Shown here: positions 43,542-51,169 of the stretch, in pieces | How the letters are laid out: every line of letters begins with the position of its first letter | How positions within the stretch are numbered: position 1 is the first letter of the stretch | From: DATGIQ01 sp035295665 | GTDB lineage: Bacteria > Planctomycetota > Planctomycetia > Gemmatales > Gemmataceae | Direction of reading: 5' to 3' | DNA: 52,642 nucleotides | NCBI GenBank assembly: GCA_035295665.1 | Contig: DATGIQ010000157.1 | Location: forward strand, 1-52,642 | The notes under the pieces: model-generated | What the model was told of the DNA's origin: nothing | The model's database searches: none | What the model saw: only the letters and a program-made list of their open reading frames with translations | Translations under genes and position numbers: made by a program

Positions 43542-44873
43542 GTGCCGGGGTCAAGATTGGTCGCGTGGCAACAAACGCACCTGCGTCGGTTGGTTTGGGG
43601 TTTGATCGTTGCCGCGGTTCTGGTGAGCGGAGCAATCTACCAAGCCGGCTGGCAGCTGTGGGCCCGTAGTCACTTCCAGTCCGCCCAACAAGCGCTCGAG
43701 CAACACGCCTGGTCCGAAGCTCTCACGCACGCCGAGGCCTGTCTGCGCGGACAGCCCAAGAATCGCGCGGCGCATTTGCTGGCCGCACGCGCAGCGCGCC
43801 GTCTGGAGCGGCTCGATCTGGCGGAAGAACACCTGGACGCCTGCCAACAATTGGAAGGCAGCCAGACCCAGGCCATCCACGTGGAGCGGGCCTTGCTCCG
43901 CGTTCACCGGGGCGGCATCGGCGACGTGGCAGGCGTGGGTGGGGTTGAAGAATTCCTGCGGGCTTCGGTCGCACAGGACGATCTCGATGCCGTCGAAATC
44001 CTTGATATTCTTTCCGCTGCCTACATCCTTCATTACCGTGTCGCGGATGCCCAAAGCTGTCTCGATGACCTCCTCCGCCGGCAACCGGAGCATTTTCATG
44101 CCCTGGTGCGAAGGGGCTGGACCGCCCAAAACATGTCCCTGTATGCCGAGGCGATCGGTTACCTGGATAAAGCTCTGGCCCTTCGGCCCGATGCCGATGC
44201 GGTCCGCTTATCGATGGCCGAGATCCAGGTGGCCATCGGCCGCTTTGCCCAAGCGCAGACGCATTTTGAGCTGCTGCGGGAGCGTCAGCCGGATAATCCT
44301 TCTGTGCTCTTCGGGCTGGCACGTTGCTGGGCAAACCGCGGTCGAAAGGAGGAAGCGATCCCGCTTCTCGACCAGATCCTGGCTCGATATCCCAGTGATT
44401 GGAAAGCCTTGAGCGAGCGCGGCGGGCTGGTCGAACAGGACCGGCCGGCGGAGGCGGAAGGCTATCTGCGCCGGGCCGAGGCCCTGGCCCCGCCCGATCT
44501 GCCGCTGCTGGTCCGGCTGGCCGACTGTTTGCGCCTGGTCGGCAAAGAGGAAGAGGCCCGCACTTATCGAGAGAAAGCAGACCGGCTGAAGGCGGATATC
44601 CAGCGTGCTGCCCAGCTCGGCGATCAGATTCGCGAACAGAAGCCCAACGACCCGGCGCTGCGTCGTGAGCTGGGCTGTCTGCTCTTGCGTCTGGGCAAAC
44701 AGCAAGATGCGCTCCATTGGTTCCAGACGGCACTCGAAAAAGATCCCGGCCACCAGCCCACGCACGAGTCCCTGGCCACATTTTACGATCAGGTCGGCAA
44801 TTTCGAGCGGGCCGCGTACCACCGCCGGGTGCTCCAAAAGCTGAAGGATGGGCAGGGCGGTGGGGCACCGTAG
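43542..44873 (+). CDS. Membrane-anchored TPR protein
   Basis: The start is GTG 43542. The 443-residue product has one N-terminal membrane segment at about 16-40 and at least eight TPR-like helix pairs to the C-terminus. Clear repeats include QQALEQHAWSEALTHAEACL, KALALRPDADAVRLSMAEIQ and LDQILARYPSDWKALSERGG, with the usual Ala/Gly/Tyr spacing. A final pair (LGKQQDALHWFQTALEKDPG) precedes a charged end. TPR proteins of this kind hold other proteins together on the outer face of the membrane. It starts 19 nt after the lipoprotein stop, so the two may be co-translated. No enzyme domain is present. The partner is unknown. Confidence 0.85.
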   Translation: MPGSRLVAWQQTHLRRLVWGLIVAAVLVSGAIYQAGWQLWARSHFQSAQQALEQHAWSEALTHAEACLRGQPKNRAAHLLAARAARRLERLDLAEEHLDACQQLEGSQTQAIHVERALLRVHRGGIGDVAGVGGVEEFLRASVAQDDLDAVEILDILSAAYILHYRVADAQSCLDDLLRRQPEHFHALVRRGWTAQNMSLYAEAIGYLDKALALRPDADAVRLSMAEIQVAIGRFAQAQTHFELLRERQPDNPSVLFGLARCWANRGRKEEAIPLLDQILARYPSDWKALSERGGLVEQDRPAEAEGYLRRAEALAPPDLPLLVRLADCLRLVGKEEEARTYREKADRLKADIQRAAQLGDQIREQKPNDPALRRELGCLLLRLGKQQDALHWFQTALEKDPGHQPTHESLATFYDQVGNFERAAYHRRVLQKLKDGQGGGAP

Positions 44874-44919
44874 CTTGGCGTTGCCGCCACGATTCCCTAG
44901 CGGAAGCACGCAATGTCAG

Positions 44920-45123
44920 CTACCGAATGGCCACCCGGGCCGTAAACACCTGTCTTATCCCAGTCTGGTTGTCGATCCAGAGTGCGTGAACCGCCCCGGA
45001 TGCGTGGACCGCTAGCCCGGCCGTGTCGCCGACCCAGGTCTCTAAATCCGGCGTGGATGCTATCTCCGGGTCAGTCCCGACGATGAGCTCCGTGACGCGG
45101 ACGGAGGGCCGCCAGGTGTTTCC
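44920..45123 (-). pseudogene. C-terminal remnant of a BNR/sialidase-like repeat protein
   Basis: The last 67 codons of a minus-strand frame encode NTWRPSVRVTELIVGTDPE and GDTAGLAVHASGAVHALWID, then NQTGIRQVFTA before the stop. By memory this is a typical C-terminal end of secreted BNR-repeat (sialidase-like) proteins with the pattern GDYxGLAxDASGxxHxLWxDNRTG. Upstream the frame remains open to 45600, but the sequence loses this character and runs into a palindromic element at 45197. A 5'-truncated gene copy is the simplest reading. Confidence 0.6.
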
Positions 45124-45196
45124 GCGCCGACCGAGGCCCGGAGACGGACGGTCGTGCTGATCCGAGTCCTGCACCCTGATCCAGGGTCCGGTTAGT

Positions 45197-45284
45197 TGTG
45201 TCGGTTTCGCGGCGGTGCGCAGAACCGCGCGGGGGCGCATCCGCACGCGGTTCTGCCAGCCGCCGCTCAACAAAAACGGACACA
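45197..45284. repeat. Long imperfect palindrome, family B-like
   Basis: TGTGTCGGTTTCGCGGCGG (45197-45215) pairs with complementary sequence to 45284, and AGAACCGCG (45221-45229) with its complement at 45246-45254, with some unpaired bases. The left arm starts like the family B arm at 42983. It lies between the BNR remnant and the tetR promoter. Confidence 0.55.
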
Positions 45285-45416
45285 TGCAGCGGGACTGGGT
45301 ATGAGGGATCACTGGAGAGCGACATGAAGGCCGATTTTGCTGCACGAAACCAAACAACAGGATCGAACGGGATGCGGAGGACGTTATTTCCCCGTGGTGC
45401 GGGCTTCTTTTTCGCC

Positions 45417-45446
45417 TTGATCCAGACCACGGAAGTGCGTTATGAT
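45417..45446 (+). promoter_or_regulatory. Sigma70-type promoter of tetR
   Basis: TTGATC (45417-45422) and TATGAT (45441-45446) stand 18 nt apart, a good fit to TTGACA-N17-TATAAT. Transcription would start near 45453, inside the palindrome that follows, and reach tetR after about 45 nt. Confidence 0.6.
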
Positions 45447-45450
45447 ACCC

Positions 45451-45468
45451 GGACTGACTGGTCAGTCC
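45451..45468. promoter_or_regulatory. TetR-type operator palindrome
   Basis: GGACTGAC-TG-GTCAGTCC has exact 8-bp arms around two bases. It covers the expected transcription start, 28 nt before the tetR ATG, so bound repressor would block its own promoter. The role is inferred from symmetry, position and neighbouring gene. Confidence 0.7.
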
Positions 45469-45496
45469 ACGCTTTCTCTGTTTACTTCGCCAACTT

Positions 45497-46180
45497 ATGA
45501 AACACACCATCGAGAAGAAGCCGCGCCGCCCCGTGGATCCGGCGCTGGGCGAACGTCGCCGCGAACAGATTCTCGAAGCGGCCGCCAAGCTCTTTGCCAA
45601 GCATGGCTATGCCGCGGCCGATACCCAACTCCTTGCCGAAGAGCTCGGCGTTGGCAAAGGCACGATTTACCGCTATTTCCCCAGCAAGGAAGAGGTCTTT
45701 CTGGCCGCGGCCGATCGCGGAATGCACATGCTCTGCGAACAGGTCGATTCCAGCATCCAGGGCATCGACGATCCGCTTCACCGCATTGCCGTTGCGATTC
45801 GCTCCTACTTGGCTTTCTTTGCGGAGCATCCGGAATTTGTCGAGCTCCTGATGCAGGAACGGGCCCAGTTCAAGGATCGCAAGAAACCTACCTTTTTTGT
45901 GCACCGTGAAGCCCGCGTCGAACAGTGGCGGACCATCTACCGCCGGCTCATCGCCGAAGGAAGAGTTCGCGAAATGCCAGTTGAACGCATTACCAATGTC
46001 ATGAGCGACCTGGTCTACGGGACCATGTTTACCAACTATTTCACGGGGCAACGCAAGCCCTTCGAATCACAGGCCCAGGACATCTTGGATGTCGTGTTCC
46101 ATGGCATCCTCAGCGATGCGGAGCGCCGCCAGCAAAGGGACGAGGACACGAAGACCTGTCCTCGATCGTCGGAAGATTAA
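45497..46180 (+). CDS. TetR-family transcriptional regulator
   Basis: The 227-residue protein has an N-terminal TetR helix-turn-helix at about 23-70: RREQILEAAAKLFAKHGYAA, then TQLLAEELGVGKGTIYRYFP SKEE. The helical C-terminal domain for ligand binding follows and ends in a charged tail. No ribosome binding site is evident before the ATG. It stands 73 nt upstream of the efflux adaptor gene, in the same direction, and its own promoter overlaps a palindrome at 45451-45468. This fits a repressor of itself and of the RND efflux genes, released by a toxic substrate. The inducer is unknown. Confidence 0.92.
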   Translation: MKHTIEKKPRRPVDPALGERRREQILEAAAKLFAKHGYAAADTQLLAEELGVGKGTIYRYFPSKEEVFLAAADRGMHMLCEQVDSSIQGIDDPLHRIAVAIRSYLAFFAEHPEFVELLMQERAQFKDRKKPTFFVHREARVEQWRTIYRRLIAEGRVREMPVERITNVMSDLVYGTMFTNYFTGQRKPFESQAQDILDVVFHGILSDAERRQQRDEDTKTCPRSSED

Positions 46181-46253
46181 GCTGCGAATCAGTGGCCGGG
46201 CTCAGCCCGAACTTTTCCTTTATCTGCTTGTCTAGCTGGAAGGGAAAAAGCAT

Positions 46254-47414
46254 ATGCGATACCTAATCCTGCTGCTACTCGGTGGCCCGGCAATGGTCGG
46301 CTGCGGACCGGCGCCAGCGCAGCAGCCCAGCGCCGTCCCGCCGCCGCCGGAAGTCCTGGCCAGTTTGCCCGTGACCCGCGAAATCACGGACTACGTAGAC
46401 TTTCCCGGCCGCATCGAAGCCGTCAATTCCATCGATGTCCGGGCACGCGTGACCGGTTACCTCGATAAGGTGTATTTCCAGGAAGGGGCGGATGTCAAGC
46501 AGGGAGATCTCCTGTTCGAAATTGATCCCCGCCCATACAAAGCGGATCTGGCCCGCGCGGAGGGAAATATTGTCCAGTGCGAAGGGCGGTTGCGGCGGAT
46601 GGAAGCGGATTACCAACGCGCCGCTGATCTGCTTCCCAAGCACGCCATTGGCCGGGAAGACTTCGATCGCATCGCCGGTGATCGCACCGAAGCCGTTGGT
46701 GCCCTCGCCGTGGCCAAGGCCCAACGGGACATGGCCGAGTTGAACGTCGGCTTCACCCAGGTCCGCGCCCCCTTGAGTGGCCGGATTAGCCGCCGCTATC
46801 TCGACCCGGGCAACCTGGTCAAAGCTGACGAAACGACGTTGACCACCATCGTCTCGCTTGATCCAATTTACGCCTATTTCGACGCGGACGAGCGAACCAC
46901 GCTGCGCTTGCAGCGGTTGGTCCGTACGCAAAAAATCAGATGGTCCCTGGACGCCGGCTTGCCGGTGCTGCTGGGTTTGGCGGATGAGGAGGGGTTTCCG
47001 CGCAAGGGCACAATCAATTTCGCGGACAATCGCCTCGATCCTGACACCGGCACTTGGCGGCTGCGGGCCCTGTGTGCCAACTCCGATTTCGCGCTCTCTC
47101 CCGGCATGTTTGTGCGGATGCGGGCACCAGTCGGCGAGCAGTACCGGGCCACGCTCATCTCCGAACAAGCCCTCGGCACCGACCAGGGACAGAAATTCGT
47201 CTACGTCGTCAACGAAAAAAACAAAGTGGAATACCGCCGTGTCAAGGTCGGGGCACTGCACGGGGGACTACGGGTCATTATCGAGAACTTATCCGCCACA
47301 GAAAAGGTCGTCGTCAGTGGGCTCCAGCGCGTCCGGCCGGACCTGGAGGTTCGCCCCAAGGTCGTGGAGATGCCGGGCGTGGATCATCAGGCAACCGGCT
47401 CTCCGGGACGGTAG
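46254..47414 (+). CDS. RND efflux periplasmic adaptor (membrane fusion protein) lipoprotein
   Basis: The 386-residue product has a lipoprotein signal (LLGGPAMVGC, lipid Cys at 17). The HlyD/AcrA-type arrangement follows: RARVTGYLDKVYFQEGADVK and GDLLFEIDPRPYKADLARAE (biotinyl-lipoyl half), a helical hairpin, VGFTQVRAPLSGRISRRYLD at about 164, and a beta-barrel domain to the end with VVSGLQRVRPD. It joins an inner membrane RND permease to an outer membrane channel. The permease gene starts 64 nt later and a second permease follows, so one adaptor may serve both. An outer membrane factor gene is not in the window. The leader GAAGGGA lies about 10 nt from the ATG. Confidence 0.94.
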   Translation: MRYLILLLLGGPAMVGCGPAPAQQPSAVPPPPEVLASLPVTREITDYVDFPGRIEAVNSIDVRARVTGYLDKVYFQEGADVKQGDLLFEIDPRPYKADLARAEGNIVQCEGRLRRMEADYQRAADLLPKHAIGREDFDRIAGDRTEAVGALAVAKAQRDMAELNVGFTQVRAPLSGRISRRYLDPGNLVKADETTLTTIVSLDPIYAYFDADERTTLRLQRLVRTQKIRWSLDAGLPVLLGLADEEGFPRKGTINFADNRLDPDTGTWRLRALCANSDFALSPGMFVRMRAPVGEQYRATLISEQALGTDQGQKFVYVVNEKNKVEYRRVKVGALHGGLRVIIENLSATEKVVVSGLQRVRPDLEVRPKVVEMPGVDHQATGSPGR

Positions 47415-47478
47415 CGCCCTCCGATTCCAAACGTCGGTTGTGGGGTTTTGATTCCGGATGCCGAGCGGGGCTTCGGCC

Positions 47479-50400
47479 ATGATCTCGCGATTTTTCATCG
47501 ATCGTCCCATCTTCGCCGCCGTGCTCTCGATCCTGATCACGCTGGCCGGCGGGATCGCCCTGTTCACGTTGCCGTTGGCGCAGTTTCCACAAATCACCCC
47601 GCCGACGGTGCGGGTCACCGCCAACTATCCGGGTGCTAGCGCCAAGGAAGTCGCCGACTCGGTGGCGGCTCCGATCGAACAGCAAGTCAATGGCGTCGAA
47701 GGCATCATGTACATGTCGTCGCAGTGCGCCAACGACGGCAGCTACAACCTGACGGTGACGTTCCATCAAGGCATTGATATCGACATGGCCCAGGTGTTGG
47801 TGCAGAACCGCGTCAACCTGGCCCTTCCGCTGCTGCCGGAGGTCATCAAAGCGACCGGCGTCACCACGCGCAAGCAATCCCCCGATATCCTCATGGGTTT
47901 GGCCATCAATTCCCCCGATGGCCGGTACGATCAGCTCTACCTGAGCAACTTTGCGCTGATGCAGATCAAGGACGAGCTGGCCCGCGTTCCTGGCGTTGGC
48001 GATGTGTTTCTCTTCGGCCAGCGCGATTACAGCATGCGGATTTGGCTGGACCCGGCCAAGCTGGCGACTCGGCGGATGTCGGCGACGGATGTCGTGCAAG
48101 CCATCCGCGAGCAGAATAGCCAGGTCGCCACGGGCGCCATCGGCCAGGAGCCGATGCGCGGCCGGCAGGAGTGCCAGATCACGTTGAGCACGCTTGGCCG
48201 GCTTGCCGATGTGGAACAGTTCGAAAACATCGTACTCAAAGTCAGCCGCGACGGCCGGATCATCCGGCTCAAGGATGTCGGCCGAGTCGAGCTGGGCGCC
48301 AAGAACGAGGACACTAGCGTCCGCCTCGATGGCCGGGAGACCGTGTTCCTGGCCATTTTCCAGATGCCTGACGCGAATGCCCTCGATCTCCATGACCGAC
48401 TCATGGCCAAGATGGAGGACCTCAAACAGTCCTTTCCCGAAGGGGTGGATTATACGATCGGCTTCGACACGACGCCCTACACCAGCGAATCGATCCATGA
48501 AGTCGTGATGACACTGCGGGATGCGATCATGCTGGTCGCGGTGGTCGTGCTCCTTTTCTTGCAAAACTGGCGGTCGGCGCTCATTCCGCTGGTGGCCGTC
48601 CCAGTGGCGATTATCGGCACATTCGCGGCCATGGCGGCCTTCGGCTTCAGCCTGAATAACCTGACGCTCTTTGGACTGGTATTGGCCATCGGGATCGTCG
48701 TGGACGATGCAATCGTCGTCGTGGAGGCGGTCGAGCACCACATCGAACACGGGCTATCGCCCCGCGCGGCCACCATCAAGGCCATGTCCCAGGTATCCGG
48801 CCCGGTGATTGCGGTGGGCTTGGTGTTGAGTGCGGTGTTCGTGCCGTGTGCCTTTATCTCCGGCATCACGGGCCAGTTCTTCCGCCAGTTCGCCCTGACC
48901 ATTGCTGTTTCGACGCTGATTTCCGCCTTCAACTCGCTCACGCTCAGTCCCGCTCTCACCGCCCTCCTGTTACGGGAGAAAACGAAGAAGCACGAGCCGC
49001 TACCGCGGCTGGCCTTTGTGCTGTTGGGCGGTTGGCTCTGTTGGCGGTTCTTGACGTCACCGTTAACTGCTTCGCTGTCGCCGGGCTTCCCCACGTGGAC
49101 GATTCCTTATCTCGTCGGCCTGGCTGGTGCGATCGTGGGCTGGTTCGTGGGCCGGCAACTCAATTGGTTCATCGGCGCGATCTTCCGATCGTTCAATAGG
49201 GCGTTCGCCAAGGCAACGGCGGGGTATGTGCGGCTAGTGGGCAGTGTCCTCCGCGTCAGCACTGTGGCACTGTTGGTCTATGCTGGGCTGTTGGCCACGA
49301 CCTACTGGGGATTTCAGCATACGCCGCGCGGCTTCATCCCTGCGCAGGACATGGGCTATCTCATGATCAACGTCCAGTTGCCCGACTCCGCTTCGATGGA
49401 GCGGACTGAGCACGTGATGCGGCGGCTGGAGAAGATCGCCCTGGCTACGCCCGGCATCCGGCACACGACCGGGATTTGCGGCCAATCGTTTGTGCTGAAT
49501 GCTGCCGGGTCCAACTTCGGTTCGATGTTCATCAACCTCAAAGATTATCCCGACCGTCGCGATCCGAGTCTGGCCAGCGACGCCATTGCCAACAAGCTCC
49601 GCGAGGAATTTACCCGGCAGGTCCCGGATGCTGCAGTCGCCGTCTTTGGGCCGCCGCCGGTGCGTGGCGTCGGCCGGGCCGGCGGTTTTGCGCTCATGGT
49701 GGAAGACCGCGGGGACTTTGGACCGGCCATGCTGCAAGCCCAGACCGAAACCCTCGTCCGCATGGGGAATACGCTGAACCGTGCCGGTCAGGATATCTTG
49801 GAACTTCGTAAGCAAGCCGAGCAAGCCAACACACCAGTGGGCCCGGTGGATCTTCAACCGGCGATGGCTGGCATGTTTTCGGTGTTCCGGGCCAATGTCC
49901 CGCAACTGCACATCCATCCCGACCCGCGGGCGTGCATGATGCGCGGAGTGAGCATGCTGGATTTTGCCAACACCGTCCAGGCTTACGAGGGTTCCCTCTA
50001 CGTCAACGACTTCAACCGCTTTGGCCGAACCTGGCAGGTGATCGTGCAGGCGGAGTCAAACTTCCGCCAACGCCCCGAAGACCTCCCCGCGTTGGCGACC
50101 CGCAATGTACGGGGTGCGATGGTTCCGCTGGGAGCGCTGGCCGACCTGCGGGAGGTGAATGGTCCGCTGGTCTTGACCCGGTACAACATGTACACGGCCG
50201 CGTCCATCAACGGGGCCACGGCGCCCGGCGTCAGCTCCGGCCAGGGGATTGCCCTGCTCCAGCATCTGGCGGAGACCGAGCTGCCCCAGGCCATGTCGTA
50301 TGAATGGACTGACATGTCGTACCTGGAGCTGCTGGCGGGGAACACGGCCATGATCATCTTTGCTTTCGCCGTGGTCATGGTATTCCTCGTTTTGGCGGCG

Positions 50401-51072
50401 CAGTACGAGAGCTGGTCGCTGCCGTTGGCGGTCATCCTGGTCGTTCCCCTGTGCCTGCTGAGTGCCATCATCGGCGTCAACATTGCCCGCATGGACATCA
50501 ACATTTTCACGCAGATCGGCTTCGTGGTGCTGGTTGGTTTGGCCAGCAAGAACGCCATCCTGATCGTCGAGTTCGCCAAGGTCCAGCGGCACCACGGCCT
50601 GTCACGCCGGGATGCAACCCTGGAGGCGTGCAAGCTGCGGCTTCGGCCGATTGTGATGACGTCGTTATCGTTCATCCTGGGTGTGTTGCCGTTAATCATT
50701 TCCCACGGGGCCGGGGCGGAGATGCGGCGGACGCTGGGGACGGCGGTCTTCAGCGGCATGATCGGCGTGACATTGTTCGGCCTGGCGCTGACGCCGGTGT
50801 TCTTCTTCACCATTGACCGGCTCGGCGAATCGCGGCTGTTTGCTTCGCAGATCATGCGCCGCACCGGGGCCATCGCCCTCGGAGTTTTGACGCTGGGCCT
50901 GCGCTGGATGGCCCGGACCATGGCTGTGCGGAATCGGGGCCGGCGGGCCATTCCGGAGAAGGCGATGCTCACCGGTCCACACGGAAATGGGGCGTCCAAG
51001 CATCCCGAGCCCGTTGCATCAGCCGCTCCGCAGCAGTTCGGAGAACCGCGCGGCTCTCCGAACCGCCGTTGA
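47479..51072 (+). CDS. RND-family efflux permease, first of two
   Basis: ATG 47479 is chosen (ATG 47458 is in frame) because RND proteins start with the motif that follows, ISRFFIDRPIFA. The 1197-residue product has all RND signs: the two periplasmic loops, GIVVDDAIVVVEAVEHHIEH near 411 with the proton-relay Asp pair, and VGLASKNAILIVEFA near 1020 with the relay Lys. It is about 150 residues longer than AcrB. Extra sequence lies after LLREKTKKHE near 503, as an added membrane-like stretch, and before LHIHPDPRA near 811. The C-terminus, QQFGEPRGSPNRR, comes from a palindromic element. A proton-driven drug or metabolite exporter is likely; substrate unknown. Confidence 0.94.
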   Translation: MISRFFIDRPIFAAVLSILITLAGGIALFTLPLAQFPQITPPTVRVTANYPGASAKEVADSVAAPIEQQVNGVEGIMYMSSQCANDGSYNLTVTFHQGIDIDMAQVLVQNRVNLALPLLPEVIKATGVTTRKQSPDILMGLAINSPDGRYDQLYLSNFALMQIKDELARVPGVGDVFLFGQRDYSMRIWLDPAKLATRRMSATDVVQAIREQNSQVATGAIGQEPMRGRQECQITLSTLGRLADVEQFENIVLKVSRDGRIIRLKDVGRVELGAKNEDTSVRLDGRETVFLAIFQMPDANALDLHDRLMAKMEDLKQSFPEGVDYTIGFDTTPYTSESIHEVVMTLRDAIMLVAVVVLLFLQNWRSALIPLVAVPVAIIGTFAAMAAFGFSLNNLTLFGLVLAIGIVVDDAIVVVEAVEHHIEHGLSPRAATIKAMSQVSGPVIAVGLVLSAVFVPCAFISGITGQFFRQFALTIAVSTLISAFNSLTLSPALTALLLREKTKKHEPLPRLAFVLLGGWLCWRFLTSPLTASLSPGFPTWTIPYLVGLAGAIVGWFVGRQLNWFIGAIFRSFNRAFAKATAGYVRLVGSVLRVSTVALLVYAGLLATTYWGFQHTPRGFIPAQDMGYLMINVQLPDSASMERTEHVMRRLEKIALATPGIRHTTGICGQSFVLNAAGSNFGSMFINLKDYPDRRDPSLASDAIANKLREEFTRQVPDAAVAVFGPPPVRGVGRAGGFALMVEDRGDFGPAMLQAQTETLVRMGNTLNRAGQDILELRKQAEQANTPVGPVDLQPAMAGMFSVFRANVPQLHIHPDPRACMMRGVSMLDFANTVQAYEGSLYVNDFNRFGRTWQVIVQAESNFRQRPEDLPALATRNVRGAMVPLGALADLREVNGPLVLTRYNMYTAASINGATAPGVSSGQGIALLQHLAETELPQAMSYEWTDMSYLELLAGNTAMIIFAFAVVMVFLVLAAQYESWSLPLAVILVVPLCLLSAIIGVNIARMDINIFTQIGFVVLVGLASKNAILIVEFAKVQRHHGLSRRDATLEACKLRLRPIVMTSLSFILGVLPLIISHGAGAEMRRTLGTAVFSGMIGVTLFGLALTPVFFFTIDRLGESRLFASQIMRRTGAIALGVLTLGLRWMARTMAVRNRGRRAIPEKAMLTGPHGNGASKHPEPVASAAPQQFGEPRGSPNRR
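51036..51063. repeat. Palindromic repeat, family B copy at the 3' end of an RND gene
   Basis: GTTCGGAGAACCGC (51036-51049) and its complement (51050-51063) differ at one position and leave no loop. The element is read as the last codons of the permease, which ends at 51072. It shares CGAACCGCCG with the copy near 43017. Confidence 0.7.
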
Positions 51073-51111
51073 CAAACCCGGAGTGCGCGCACGCAATGTG
51101 CCACCTTTTCG

Positions 51112-51140
51112 CTCGTTCCCAAACCGAGTCTGGGAACGAG
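51112..51140. repeat. Palindrome CTCGTTCCCA...TGGGAACGAG between the two permease genes
   Basis: Exact 10-bp arms (51112-51121 and 51131-51140) flank a 9-nt loop. Sequences of this type, built on GTTCCCA/TGGGAAC, are widespread dispersed repeats in planctomycetes and cyanobacteria, by memory. It may modulate the amount of the second permease made. Confidence 0.65.
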
Positions 51141-51169
51141 GAACCCAAACTGGGTGTGAGGATTGTGCA

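Noticed and set aside
44920..45600. Full 226-codon minus-strand frame including the BNR remnant
   Set aside because: Only the last 67 codons look like protein; the rest overlaps the palindrome, the tetR promoter and the tetR start on the other strand.
46197..46209. Small hairpin after tetR followed by a T-rich stretch
   Set aside because: The stem is only 5 bp and the efflux genes directly downstream are likely cotranscribed or driven from nearby; evidence is too weak for a terminator.
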